From positions 1-36,487 of the forward strand of contig JAVLCF010000007.1 of the NCBI GenBank assembly GCA_031581195.1: a stretch of 36,487 nucleotides of DNA, read 5' to 3'. This DNA comes from Trueperaceae bacterium. Its GTDB lineage: Bacteria > Deinococcota > Deinococci > Deinococcales > Trueperaceae. A model generated the notes under the pieces. It saw only the letters and a program-made list of their open reading frames with translations, was not told where the DNA came from and searched no databases. Each line of letters starts with the position of its first letter. The stretch's first letter is position 1. Of the stretch, positions 7,737-16,278 are shown piece by piece. Made by a program: the position numbers and the translations under genes.

Positions 7737-8673
7737 CGGCGACACTCGCGCCATGATGCGGTTCCTTGCGGTGCGGACGGTCCGCGGCGTCGCCACCCTG
7801 ATCGCCGTCGTCGCGCTCACCTTCGCCCTGGGGCGCGCGACCGGCGACCCGGTGGCGTTGCTGCTGCCGCAGGGGGCCACCGTGGACGACGTGCTCGCCA
7901 TGCGCGCCCGCCTGGGGCTCGACCGGCCGCTCCCCGTGCAGTTCGGGCTCTACCTCGGGGATCTGCTCCGCGGCGATTTCGGGACGTCGCTGGTCTACAA
8001 CCGCCCCGCGCTCGCCGTCGTCGCCGAACGCGTCCCCGCCACGCTCCGCCTCGGGGCGGCCGCGTTCGCGGCGGCCATCCTGGTGGCGGGACCGCTCGGG
8101 GTGTTCGCGGCGTTGCGTCGCGACACCCCCTTCGACCGCGCGGTGCGGGACCTGAGCCTCACGCTGCAGTCGCTCCCGTCGTTCTTCGTCGGCATCGTCG
8201 GCATCCTCGTCTTCGGGGTGGTGCTCCGCTGGCTCCCGACGTTCGGGGACGCCACGCTCCAGCACTACGTGCTCCCGGTCGCCACCCTGACGTTGCTTCC
8301 TTTGGCGTTGTTGCTCCGCCTCGTCCGCGCCTCGCTCCTGGAGGTGCTTCACCAGGACTACGTGCGGACCGCGCACGCCAAAGGCCTCCCCGTCGGTCGC
8401 GTGGTGACCCGACACGCCCTTCGGACCGCGTTGATCCCCGTCGTGACGATCCTCGGGCTGCAGCTCGCGAACCTGATCGGGGGGGCCGTGATCGTCGAGA
8501 CGGTCTTCGCGTGGCCCGGGGTGGGCAGCCTGGCCGTCGAGGCGATCGGTGGGCGCGACTTCGCGATCGTTCAGACGGTGGTGCTGCTCTCGGGCACCGC
8601 ATTCGTCGTGATGAACCTCCTCGTGGACCTGAGTTACGCCGTGCTCGACCCGCGCGTCGAGGTGGCGCCGTGA
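7729..8673 (+). CDS. peptide/nickel-type ABC permease, DppB-like
   Basis: Inner-membrane permease of the dipeptide/oligopeptide/nickel family. It has 314 residues, six membrane helices, and the DppB-type docking motif DYVRTAHAKGLP followed by HALRTALIPVVT (about residues 212-245). The N-terminus follows the family pattern if translation starts at ATG 7753 or 7756 (MMRFLAVRTVRG). The ATG at 7729 would add eight residues. Neither has a strong ribosome site, so the start is unsure. The last four bases overlap the next gene (GTGA), indicating coupled translation. It heads an operon of two permeases, a Tat-exported binding protein and a phosphodiesterase. No DppD/DppF ATPase genes accompany it. 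Substrate unknown. Confidence 0.9.
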   Translation: MGAGDTRAMMRFLAVRTVRGVATLIAVVALTFALGRATGDPVALLLPQGATVDDVLAMRARLGLDRPLPVQFGLYLGDLLRGDFGTSLVYNRPALAVVAERVPATLRLGAAAFAAAILVAGPLGVFAALRRDTPFDRAVRDLSLTLQSLPSFFVGIVGILVFGVVLRWLPTFGDATLQHYVLPVATLTLLPLALLLRLVRASLLEVLHQDYVRTAHAKGLPVGRVVTRHALRTALIPVVTILGLQLANLIGGAVIVETVFAWPGVGSLAVEAIGGRDFAIVQTVVLLSGTAFVVMNLLVDLSYAVLDPRVEVAP

Positions 8674-9500
8674 GGCGCGTGGGGGCGCGCACCGCCGTCG
8701 CCGCGGCGACGCTCGCGGCGGTCGTGGCGGCCGCGGCCGTCGGTCCGGTCGTGTGGTCGGTCGACCCGACCGAGACGCGCCTCCTCGCCCGCCTCCAACC
8801 GCCGGTGTTCGCGGGGGGGTCGTGGGCCCACCCGCTCGGGACCGATCCGTTGGGGCGCGACGTGCTCGCGCGCGTCCTGTACGGTGCGCGCGTCTCGTTG
8901 CTCGTCAGCGTCACCGCGACGGTGGTCGGGGGCGGCGTCGGGACGCTCGCCGGCCTTGCGGCGGGCTTCGCGTACGGACGGCCGCTCGACACCCTCGTGA
9001 CCTTCCTCGTCGACGTCCAGCTCGCCCTCCCCTTCCTCCTGCTGGCCATCGCGATCGCGTTGGTGTTCGGCAGTTCCCTGCCCATCCTCGTCGCGCTCGC
9101 CGCGCTCGCCGCATGGCCCCCGTACGCCCGCGTGGCGCGCGGCGTCACGCTGGCCCTTCGCGAGCAGGAGTTCGTGCTGGCCGCACGCGCCCTCGGAGGG
9201 CGCGACGTGCACGTGATGCTGCGCCACCTGCTGCCCAACCTCGCGGCCCCCATTGCGGTCCTCGCGACCCTCGGGATCGGCAACCTCATCCTGTTCGAGA
9301 GCGCCCTCGGGTTTCTCGGCATCGGCCTTCCACCGCCCGCCCCCTCCTGGGGAACCATGATCGGGGAGGGCCGCGAGTACCTGTCGCGCGCCTGGTGGGT
9401 CGCCACCGTCCCCGGCGCGTTCCTCGTGCTCGTCACCGTCTCGGTCGGCGTTCTCGGCGATGACTTCCGGGATCGTCTCGACGTCCGTACCGAGCTTTGA
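8670..9500 (+). CDS. peptide/nickel-type ABC permease, DppC-like
   Basis: Second permease of the same importer, 276 residues. The GTG at 8670 overlaps the stop of the first permease as GTGA. The frame is open further upstream, but that reading lies over the previous gene and is spurious. Family marks are LGTDPLGRDVLARVLYGARV near the start of the core, the docking loop (EFVLAARALGGRDVHV, then HLLPNLAAP), and ALGFLGIGLPPPAPSWG near the end. The N-terminal membrane anchor (TAVAAATLAAVV) is followed by a short outer loop. It probably forms a heterodimer with the DppB-like protein and needs ATPases encoded elsewhere. Confidence 0.92.
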   Translation: MRRVGARTAVAAATLAAVVAAAAVGPVVWSVDPTETRLLARLQPPVFAGGSWAHPLGTDPLGRDVLARVLYGARVSLLVSVTATVVGGGVGTLAGLAAGFAYGRPLDTLVTFLVDVQLALPFLLLAIAIALVFGSSLPILVALAALAAWPPYARVARGVTLALREQEFVLAARALGGRDVHVMLRHLLPNLAAPIAVLATLGIGNLILFESALGFLGIGLPPPAPSWGTMIGEGREYLSRAWWVATVPGAFLVLVTVSVGVLGDDFRDRLDVRTEL

Positions 9501-9534
9501 GTCGCCCTCGTTCCCGGAACCGTTTGGAGACGTC

Positions 9535-11070
9535 ATGACCCTGCGCATGCCCCGCCGAAACTTCCTCAAGGGGGTCGCCGCCGCCGGCGCCGCCGCCGGC
9601 GTCGGTCCGTTCCCCACCTTCGCGCAAGCGATGCGGCCCGCGTTGCGGGTCGGCATCAACGCCGAAATCGCGAGTTGGGATCCGCACCACCAGGCCGGCT
9701 CGATCGTCGGCAACCGCTACTACGGCCTGGCGTTCGATCAGCTCGTCCGCAAGGACCTCGACGGGTCGCTGATCCCCATGCTCGCCACCTCCTGGGTCGC
9801 GGACGGGACGACCTGGCGCTTCGACCTGCGTGAGGGGGTCCGCTTCCACGACGGGAGCGTCATGACGGCGGACGACGTGGTGTTCAGCCTCGAGCGGCTG
9901 CTGTTCAGCGAGTACGAGAGCGCGATCCGTCCGACCTTCACGCCCTACGTCCGCGAGGTGCGCGCTACCGGTCCGCTGCAGATCGAGATCGTGACGCCGA
10001 CCCGCGATCCGTTGCTGCCGCGCCGCATCGCGACGCCGTTCGTGGCGATCATGCCGCGTGCGGCGGTCGAGGCCGCGGGGTTCGATGCGGTCCAGACCGC
10101 GCCGATCGGGGCGGGGCCGTACAAGGTGGAGGCGTGGGACGTCGGGAGTTCGGTGACCTTCACCGCCCACGAGGACTACTGGATGGGCACGCCGCCGCTC
10201 TCGGAGTTGACGCTGAACCTGATCCCGGAGAACGCGACGCGCGTCGCGGCGTTGCAGGCGGGCGAAATCGATGTCGCCACGACCCTCCCCCCCGACCTCC
10301 TGGGGCAGGTGGAGCGCACGGCGGACCTGCAGGTGGCCGACGTGCTGCTGTACAACTTCATGCACGTCTACTTCAACACCGTCGAGGGCGTCACGGCGAA
10401 CCCGGACGTCCGCCGCGCCCTTGCGCTCGGGATCGATCGCGGCCTGATCGCCGATGCCCTGTGGGGCGGCCGGGTGGCGGTCATGCGGGACTACTACCTG
10501 CCGAGCGAGTTCGGGTACGACCCCGACCGCGCCCCGTTCCCCTTTGAACCCGACGCCGCCACGGCGGCGCTCGATGCGGCGGGGTACGCGGGGGAACCGC
10601 TGGCCTTCACGCCGCCCGCGACGTACTACACGAACGGGCGTCTGGTCACCGATGCCATCAACGAGATGTGGCAGGCCATCGGGGTGAACGTCGAGTACGA
10701 ACCGCTCGAGCTGGCGCAGTGGGCGGAGCGCAGCTTCGCGCGCGCCAACGTCGCGACGCTGCAGAGCTTCGGGACGGGGGGCGACCCCGCGACCGGCTTC
10801 ATCGCCGAGTACCTCGCGGAGAACTGGATCGCGCAGTACTACCCGGCGTCGGACCGCTTCAAGGCGCTCGCGCGGGAGGCGGCGTCGACCCTCGACGAGG
10901 ACGTGCGGTACCGGAACTACCGCGCGATCGCCGACATCCTCGATCGCGACGTGCCGTTCACCCCGCTGTACCAGAGCGTGGAGTTCTACGGCATGCGGAG
11001 CGACGTGCGGTGGCGCCCGCACCCCAACTTCTTCCTGGACTTCCGTCCCGACGCCCTCGAGATCGGCTGA
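9535..11070 (+). CDS. Tat-exported ABC substrate-binding protein (family 5)
   Basis: Extracytoplasmic binding protein of the DppA/OppA type, 511 residues. ATG 9535 is chosen because GGAG precedes it and it gives a twin-arginine signal (PRRNFLK at residues 6-12, a hydrophobic Ala/Gly core, then FAQA). An earlier in-frame ATG at 9460 would lie inside the permease gene. The family signature is clear: LATSWVADGTTWRFDLREGV, then FHDGSVMTADDVVFSLER. Later GVTANPDVRRALALGIDR is the usual hinge-side segment. Tat export implies folding in the cytoplasm before export, possibly with a cofactor. It lies 34 bp after the DppC-like gene and 4 bp before the phosphodiesterase gene, so one transcript is likely. 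Confidence 0.92.
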   Translation: MTLRMPRRNFLKGVAAAGAAAGVGPFPTFAQAMRPALRVGINAEIASWDPHHQAGSIVGNRYYGLAFDQLVRKDLDGSLIPMLATSWVADGTTWRFDLREGVRFHDGSVMTADDVVFSLERLLFSEYESAIRPTFTPYVREVRATGPLQIEIVTPTRDPLLPRRIATPFVAIMPRAAVEAAGFDAVQTAPIGAGPYKVEAWDVGSSVTFTAHEDYWMGTPPLSELTLNLIPENATRVAALQAGEIDVATTLPPDLLGQVERTADLQVADVLLYNFMHVYFNTVEGVTANPDVRRALALGIDRGLIADALWGGRVAVMRDYYLPSEFGYDPDRAPFPFEPDAATAALDAAGYAGEPLAFTPPATYYTNGRLVTDAINEMWQAIGVNVEYEPLELAQWAERSFARANVATLQSFGTGGDPATGFIAEYLAENWIAQYYPASDRFKALAREAASTLDEDVRYRNYRAIADILDRDVPFTPLYQSVEFYGMRSDVRWRPHPNFFLDFRPDALEIG

Positions 11071-11074
11071 TCGG

Positions 11075-12322
11075 ATGGCGGGATTGATCCTCGTGATGAT
11101 CGATGGGGTGTCGGCGGATACCTTCCGGATTCGTCGTGGGCGCCTGGCGAACCTGGCGTCGCTCGCGGCCTCCGGGTTGGTCGTGGAGCGCCTGTCCGCC
11201 GCCGTGCCGGGGACGTCGCTCCCGGGGCGCGCGTCGATCCTGACGGGCGCCCCCGCGCGGCGCAACGGGGTCTACGGGAACCGCCTGCTCGACGAGGCGC
11301 ACGGAGCGTTCCGGTACGCGAGCCCGTACGACGTGCGCCTCCCGACGCTGCCCCGCCTCGCGCGGGAGGCGGGGTCGACGACCGCAGCCGTCGGGATGGG
11401 CATGGTGCGTCCCGAGGACGTCGACGTGTTCGCGCACCCGTGGTGGGTGGGTTCGTTCGTGCAGCGCGCGCGGGACGCGCGCCCCGAACCGCTCGCGAAC
11501 GGCTGGGAGAACGTCGCGGGCACGCTCGACCCGAGCGGGGCGCTGGCCGAGGCCGCCGCGAAGGCCGGCGTCCCGGATGCGTTCGATGCGCTGGACCTGG
11601 ACGATGCGAGCGTGGCGGCGATGGCGGGGTTTCTCGGCGACCGTCGGGTCGCGGAGTGGGTCGGGGCGCTCGCGACGAGCGACGACGCCCCCGACCTGAT
11701 CGTCACCGAGCTGCTGATGACCGACACGGTGCAGCACCGCAGCGGGTACGACACGCCCCTCTCGCAGTGGACGACGACGCTGATGGACGGCCTGATCGGG
11801 GACCTGCTCGCGCGCCTGCGTGACGCCGGCCGCGAGGATGCGTACGACCTGATGATCCTCTCCGATCACGGCCACGGGCCGGTCGAGCGGGCGTTGCGGC
11901 CCGACGTGCTGCTCCCGGGGGAGACGTTCGTGAGCGAGGGGGGGCTGCTGCACGTGCTCACCCCCGATGCGCCGACGCGTGAGCGCGTGACCGGCATCCT
12001 GGCGGAGGTCGGTGCGCAGGCCTACCCGACCGCGTACCTCCCCGACGACCTTCAGGGGGTGCTGTCGTCGTTTCTCGCGCCCGACGGCGTGAGCTTCGAG
12101 CACGATGGGGAGGCGCCCGACGGGCCGTGGGCGACGCCATCGGCGGTGAGCAGTCACGGGAAGCGTCCCGGCCATCCCGACGACGATCGCTTCCTGCTGC
12201 TTGCGGGGCCCCGCATCGAGGGGGGCGTCGTCCCGCGCGCGGAGGCGGCCGACGTGGCGGCCACGGCGGCGCGCCTCCTCGGGCTCGACGTCGCCCCGTT
12301 CGAGGGGACGCCGCTCGTCTGA
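11075..12322 (+). CDS. alkaline-phosphatase-superfamily phosphodiesterase (NPP-like)
   Basis: Type I phosphodiesterase/nucleotide pyrophosphatase-like metalloenzyme, 415 residues, predicted to hydrolyse a phosphodiester or phosphonate ester. Superfamily landmarks in order are MIDG (metal Asp, residue 9), GTSLPGRASILTG (nucleophile Ser/Thr at about 47-48), MTDTVQH (Asp/His ligands, about 212-217), LSDHGHG (Asp/His, about 268) and SSHGKRPGH (metal His, about 361). There is no signal peptide or membrane helix, so it should act inside the cell on imported material. Four bases separate it from the binding-protein gene, and it is the last gene of the operon. Phosphonoacetate hydrolase and phosphopentomutase relatives share the fold. 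The substrate cannot be named from sequence. Confidence 0.82.
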   Translation: MAGLILVMIDGVSADTFRIRRGRLANLASLAASGLVVERLSAAVPGTSLPGRASILTGAPARRNGVYGNRLLDEAHGAFRYASPYDVRLPTLPRLAREAGSTTAAVGMGMVRPEDVDVFAHPWWVGSFVQRARDARPEPLANGWENVAGTLDPSGALAEAAAKAGVPDAFDALDLDDASVAAMAGFLGDRRVAEWVGALATSDDAPDLIVTELLMTDTVQHRSGYDTPLSQWTTTLMDGLIGDLLARLRDAGREDAYDLMILSDHGHGPVERALRPDVLLPGETFVSEGGLLHVLTPDAPTRERVTGILAEVGAQAYPTAYLPDDLQGVLSSFLAPDGVSFEHDGEAPDGPWATPSAVSSHGKRPGHPDDDRFLLLAGPRIEGGVVPRAEAADVAATAARLLGLDVAPFEGTPLV

Positions 12323-12356
12323 CGCGCCCCGTCGCGTTTCGACGCAGCGGCGTCCG

Positions 12357-12384
12357 GCGCCCGCGCGCATCGACGCGTGGGCGC
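12357..12384. terminator. stem-loop between convergent genes
   Basis: A 10-bp stem (GCGCCCGCGC with GCGTGGGCGC, one G-T pair) with an 8-base loop sits in the 82-bp gap where the phosphodiesterase and nuclease genes converge. No T-run is present. Its position suggests a shared terminator. Confidence 0.4.
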
Positions 12385-12404
12385 GCGCGACGGCGCGCCG
12401 GAGG

Positions 12405-14375
12405 TCAGGGGCCGTCGTCGAAGGCCAGCCCGACCCGGACCGGGTCGTGGTCGCTGGCGCGGAAGGGATCGGGGGCGTACAGGTCCGCCTCGGCGGGACC
12501 CTTGTAGGTCAGGTCGTAATCGATGAGGTCGACCTCCGGGGCGTTGATGGGCCACACCGCCGCGCCGGTGACGCGCGGCCCTCCGGCCGGCGTCCCGGTC
12601 GCCAGGTCGGGGTGCGCGACGGCGTGATCGAGCCGGCCGAAGCGCCCGTCGAACACGAAGGTCGTGACGGGGTCGGGGCCCTCGCTCGCGAGGAGGTCGA
12701 CGGGGTCGTCCGGCGTCCTCGGGGTCGCGTCGGGCCCGGCGAGGAGCGCGGCGATGGGGTCCTCCTTCGGGTAGGCGTTCAGGTCCCCCAGCACCAGCCA
12801 GGGGGCGTCGACGCCGGTGGGGGCCTGCTCGAGCCAGGCGAGGAGGGCGCGGACGCCGTCGGTGCGGGTGCCGGCGCAGGAGCCCTGCAGCGGTCCGTCG
12901 TCGCCGGCGCCGCAGGACGAGCCCTTGCTCTTGAGGTGGTTCACGACGATCGTCACCGCCCCGCCTCCGCCGACGGAGGAGCGGTCGGCGGGCACGAAGC
13001 TCCAGGCGAGGGCGGGACGGTTCTTGCCGCGGCCGGTGGCGCGCGGGTCGGTGAAGGCGACGTCGTCGAGGACGGCGGGGGTCCCGACCGGCGCGACGAC
13101 GTCGGGGCGGTAGAGGACCGCCTGCGCGATCGCGTCGGTGCCCATCGCGCCGACCGCGACGTGGCGCCAGGGGTGGCCGGTGGCGTCGCGCAGGCCGGCG
13201 GCGAGGTCGGCGGCGGCGCGGTCGTTCGGGTCGTTCTGCAGTTCGACGAGGCCGAGGACGTCGGCGTCGAGGGCGGCGAGGGCGGCGACGAGCTTGGCGC
13301 GTTGGCGCGCCAGCTCGCGGGCGTCGTCCGCCCCGCGGCATTCCATCCCGCCGGTCGGGCCGCAGTCGTCGCCGACGTCGACGAAGTAGTTCTGGACGTT
13401 GAGGGTGGCGACGACGACGTCGGGGGGCGTCCCGTCCGCGGCGCGCACGTCGGGGGGCGCCGACGGAATGGGGGCGCGGCGGAGGTGCTCCGCGGGGGCG
13501 GTGGGGTGGATCCGCCAGGCGCCGTAGGCGTAGTGCAGCATGCCGGTCGCGCCCCGCACCGCGTCGCCGCCCCGGAAGCGGTGCTCGAGGCCGAAGACGG
13601 TGCCGTCGGGGTGCCGGACGGGGCTGGGGTTCTGGTCGTTGCGGCCGTCGTCGAGGGTGATGCGTCGGGGTTCCTGGGCGGCCTCCCAGGCCGCGGCGCG
13701 GGGGTCGTCGGGGGCGAAGCGGTGCGTCGCCTGGATCGGGCGGTCGGCGCCCTCCTGCGGGAGGGCGAGGACGACCTCGCCGAACCGGTCGTAGTTGTAG
13801 TACTCGGCGATCGCGAGGGCTTGGGGGAGGCGGACCGGCATGCCCTCGAGCGCCTCGCGGGCGGCGTCGTCGGCGGGGAGGCGGAGGGGGACCGGCGCGG
13901 GGGGCGCGACGCGCGCGCCGCAGTCCACGACCTCGCGCACGCCGGTCAGCGTCGTCATGCCGTACGCCTCGGTGATCGTCCCGGCCGCGCGCACGACGGC
14001 GCCGACCGACACCGAGGCGGCGCTCTCGACGAACAGGCCCTCCGACGTCGCGGGGTCGCCGTCGTCCTGGCCGGGGGGCGTGTGCAGGTAGAACCCGCCG
14101 AGGTCCCGCCGGAACCGATCCGTGGGGTCGCCCTGGAAGGCGGCGGTGACGACGCCCTGCACCGTGGCGCGGCGGTTCTCGAGGGGGGAGGTCGGGCCGT
14201 GCCCCTGGACGGCGTGCAGGGGCGTCGGGTCGGGCGCCGCGCCGGGCCGGCAGCGGGGGTCGAGGGCGGGCGGGTCCTGCGCGCAGGCGCTCGCGAGGAG
14301 GGCGGCGGCTCCCAACGCAGCGACGGCACGCGTCGTGACGGGAGCGGCCCATCGAGGGTGAGGCGCGTCGCGCAT
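12405..14375 (-). CDS. lipoprotein extracellular nuclease, ExeM/NucH-like
   Basis: Endonuclease/exonuclease/phosphatase-fold enzyme of the secreted ExeM/NucH type, predicted to degrade extracellular DNA. It has 656 residues. A hydrophobic N-terminus ends in a plausible lipobox (LLASA-Cys31). Residues 55-155 look like the OB-fold domain found in these nucleases (RRATVQGVV, then GGFYLHTP and EGLFVE). The catalytic domain is 318-650: LNVQNYF (Asn326), LVELQND (Glu379), NHLKSKGSSC (His480), LGDLNAY (Asp531, Asn533), RLDHA (Asp583, His584) and SDHDPV (Asp642, His643). Paired cysteines fit an exported protein. It is a single gene, minus strand, between two importer clusters. It could supply nucleotides or phosphate. 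Which exact nuclease subtype it is remains open. Confidence 0.85.
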   Translation of the reverse strand: MRDAPHPRWAAPVTTRAVAALGAAALLASACAQDPPALDPRCRPGAAPDPTPLHAVQGHGPTSPLENRRATVQGVVTAAFQGDPTDRFRRDLGGFYLHTPPGQDDGDPATSEGLFVESAASVSVGAVVRAAGTITEAYGMTTLTGVREVVDCGARVAPPAPVPLRLPADDAAREALEGMPVRLPQALAIAEYYNYDRFGEVVLALPQEGADRPIQATHRFAPDDPRAAAWEAAQEPRRITLDDGRNDQNPSPVRHPDGTVFGLEHRFRGGDAVRGATGMLHYAYGAWRIHPTAPAEHLRRAPIPSAPPDVRAADGTPPDVVVATLNVQNYFVDVGDDCGPTGGMECRGADDARELARQRAKLVAALAALDADVLGLVELQNDPNDRAAADLAAGLRDATGHPWRHVAVGAMGTDAIAQAVLYRPDVVAPVGTPAVLDDVAFTDPRATGRGKNRPALAWSFVPADRSSVGGGGAVTIVVNHLKSKGSSCGAGDDGPLQGSCAGTRTDGVRALLAWLEQAPTGVDAPWLVLGDLNAYPKEDPIAALLAGPDATPRTPDDPVDLLASEGPDPVTTFVFDGRFGRLDHAVAHPDLATGTPAGGPRVTGAAVWPINAPEVDLIDYDLTYKGPAEADLYAPDPFRASDHDPVRVGLAFDDGP

Positions 14376-14445
14376 GCACCGATGCTAGCCCGCGCGGGGC
14401 GGGTCCGGTGGACGGCCCGGAGCGGGCCCCGTCAGACGGTGGGGA

Positions 14446-15309
14446 TCAACCGTCGCTTCGCACGTCGAGGGCGTCCCGGAGTCCGTCACCGAGAAGGTTG
14501 AAGCTGACGACGACCAGCGCGATGGCGATGCCGGGAATGAGCGCGATGTGCGGCGCGCTCGTGATGTAGTCGCGACCCGCAGCGATCATGCCGGCCCACG
14601 TCGGGGTGGGCGGTTGTACGCCGAGACCGAGGAAGGACAGGGCCGACTCCATGAGGATGGCGTAGGCGAGGTAGAGGCTGCCGTACACCAACAACGTCGC
14701 GACGAAATTGGGGGCGACGTGCCGGCCGACGATCCGAACGTCGTTCGCACCCAGCGCGCGGGCCGCTCCGATGAAATCCCGCTCCCGCAGGACGACGACC
14801 GACCCACGCGAGATTCGCGCGAAGGCGGGCACCGTCCAGATGCCGATCGCAACGATGGTGTTCGTCAGGCCCGGGCCCAAGGCACTGACGATGATGATCG
14901 CCAACAACAGGTAGGGGAAGGCCAGAAGGACGTCCATGAGCCGCATGACGACGGTGTCGACCCAGCCCCCGACGTACCCCGCGACCGTGCCGAGCGCCCC
15001 TCCGACCACGACGCCCATCCCGACCGACGTAATGCTGACGAGAAGCGTGACCCGGGCGCCGTAGATGATGCGCGAGAGAATGTCGCGGCCGAAGGCGTCG
15101 GCGCCGAGGAGGTAATCGGACCCGGGTGCGGCGCGGCGATCGAAGAGGCTTTGCGCCGCCGGATCCTGGGGAGCGATCCACGGTGCAAAGAGCGCCGCGA
15201 AGGCCGTGAGGATCACGATCCCGAGGGCGACGACCGCCAATCGATTGCGGCGGAACCGCTTCCACGTTCCCCGCGTGGGGGCCGACGCATCGGACGCACC
15301 GCGCTTCAC
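14446..15309 (-). CDS. peptide/nickel-type ABC permease, DppC-like (second importer)
   Basis: DppC-type permease of 287 residues. GTG 15309 overlaps the stop of the upstream DppB-like gene as GTGA; the longer open frame lies over that gene and is not used. A basic cytoplasmic N-terminus (TWKRFRRNRLAV) precedes the first helix. The core motifs are LLGADAFGRDILSRIIYGARV, the docking segment (DFIGAARALGANDVRI, then HVAPNFVAT) and ALSFLGLGVQPPTPTW. The order and overlap mirror the first Dpp-type importer in this window, but the proteins are clearly different in sequence. No ATPase follows: the next gene downstream is the unrelated nuclease. It is the last gene of the minus-strand arm of the catabolic island. 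Confidence 0.92.
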   Translation of the reverse strand: MKRGASDASAPTRGTWKRFRRNRLAVVALGIVILTAFAALFAPWIAPQDPAAQSLFDRRAAPGSDYLLGADAFGRDILSRIIYGARVTLLVSITSVGMGVVVGGALGTVAGYVGGWVDTVVMRLMDVLLAFPYLLLAIIIVSALGPGLTNTIVAIGIWTVPAFARISRGSVVVLRERDFIGAARALGANDVRIVGRHVAPNFVATLLVYGSLYLAYAILMESALSFLGLGVQPPTPTWAGMIAAGRDYITSAPHIALIPGIAIALVVVSFNLLGDGLRDALDVRSDG

Positions 15310-16226
15310 GCGTACCTCACGCGCGGATCGAGGAACCCGTAGCTGACGTCGACGAGCAAGTTGACGGTGACGTAGACGGTCGCCAGCACGAGGACGACCC
15401 CTTGGACCAGCAGGTAGTCGCGGTTGAAGATGGCGAAGACGGTGAGGCGGCCCAGGCCGGGCCACGAGAAGACGGTTTCCGTCAAGACCGCACCCCCCAG
15501 CATCTGCCCGAGTTGCAGCCCGAGCGCGGTGACGACGGGGATCAGGGCGTTGCGGAGGGCGTGCTTGTAGAGGATCTGCAGGGAGCCGACCCCTTTGCTC
15601 CGGGCCGTTCGGACGTAGTCCTCCTGCAACACCTCGAGGAGGCTGGCGCGCGTCATGCGCGCAAGAATCGCGATCGAAGGGAGCGCCAGCGTGACCGAGG
15701 GGAGGACGTAGTGGCGCCAGGTTCCCCGCCCCGCCACGGGGAACCAGCCGAGCTCCACGCTGAAGAACACGATGAAGACCAGCCCGGTCCAGAACACCGG
15801 CATGGAGAGTCCGGCGAGCGACAGGACGCGGACGGCGTTGTCGACGACGCCGTGGGGACGGGCAGCCGACGCGACCCCGAGGGGTAGGCCCACGGCAAGT
15901 GCGACGAGAATCGCGACGGCGGCCAATTGCGCGGTCGCGGGCAGGGTCTCACCGATGATGGTCGCGACGGGACGTCGATCCTTGATGGACGTCCCCAAGT
16001 CGCCTTGGAACACGCCGGCGACGTAGTCGACGTAGCGCACGACGAGCGGACGATCCAAGCCGAGCTCGGTTCGCGTGGCCTCGATCGATTCCGGGGTCGC
16101 GAATTCGCCCAGCATCAGTGCGACGGGGTCGCCAGGCACGATCTCGAGCGAAGCCACGACGACCGCGACCACGCCAAGGAGGATCGGGACGGCAAGCAAG
16201 ATTCGACGGATGAGATAGGCCAACAT
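15306..16226 (-). CDS. peptide/nickel-type ABC permease, DppB-like (second importer)
   Basis: DppB-type permease, 306 residues, starting MLAYLIRRILL as family members do. It has six membrane helices, the ELGLDRPL segment, and the docking motif DYVRTARSKGVG with HALRNALIPVVT (about residues 208-240), close to the family consensus. ATG 16226 lacks a good ribosome site. The base of a very strong stem-loop (16235-16268) ends eight bases before it, so translation may be limited or depend on RNA processing. It follows the binding-protein gene by 52 bp and overlaps the DppC-like gene by 4 bp. Confidence 0.93.
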   Translation of the reverse strand: MLAYLIRRILLAVPILLGVVAVVVASLEIVPGDPVALMLGEFATPESIEATRTELGLDRPLVVRYVDYVAGVFQGDLGTSIKDRRPVATIIGETLPATAQLAAVAILVALAVGLPLGVASAARPHGVVDNAVRVLSLAGLSMPVFWTGLVFIVFFSVELGWFPVAGRGTWRHYVLPSVTLALPSIAILARMTRASLLEVLQEDYVRTARSKGVGSLQILYKHALRNALIPVVTALGLQLGQMLGGAVLTETVFSWPGLGRLTVFAIFNRDYLLVQGVVLVLATVYVTVNLLVDVSYGFLDPRVRYA

Positions 16227-16234
16227 GATGGGGG

Positions 16235-16268
16235 TCGGTACCGGAGGGCGGGGGCCCTCCGGTACCGA
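16235..16268 (-). terminator. perfect 15-bp stem-loop between binding protein and permease
   Basis: TCGGTACCGGAGGGC pairs with its exact complement across a four-base loop (16250-16253). It begins 10 bp after the binding-protein stop and ends eight bases before the permease ATG. No T-run follows. It is a likely 3'-end stabiliser or attenuator that lowers permease expression relative to the binding protein. Confidence 0.65.
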
Positions 16269-16278
16269 ACGCTTCCTC

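Noticed and set aside
14376-14445. A promoter for the nuclease gene in the short gap after the second Dpp-type operon
   Set aside because: No convincing -35/-10 pair could be found, so none is annotated.
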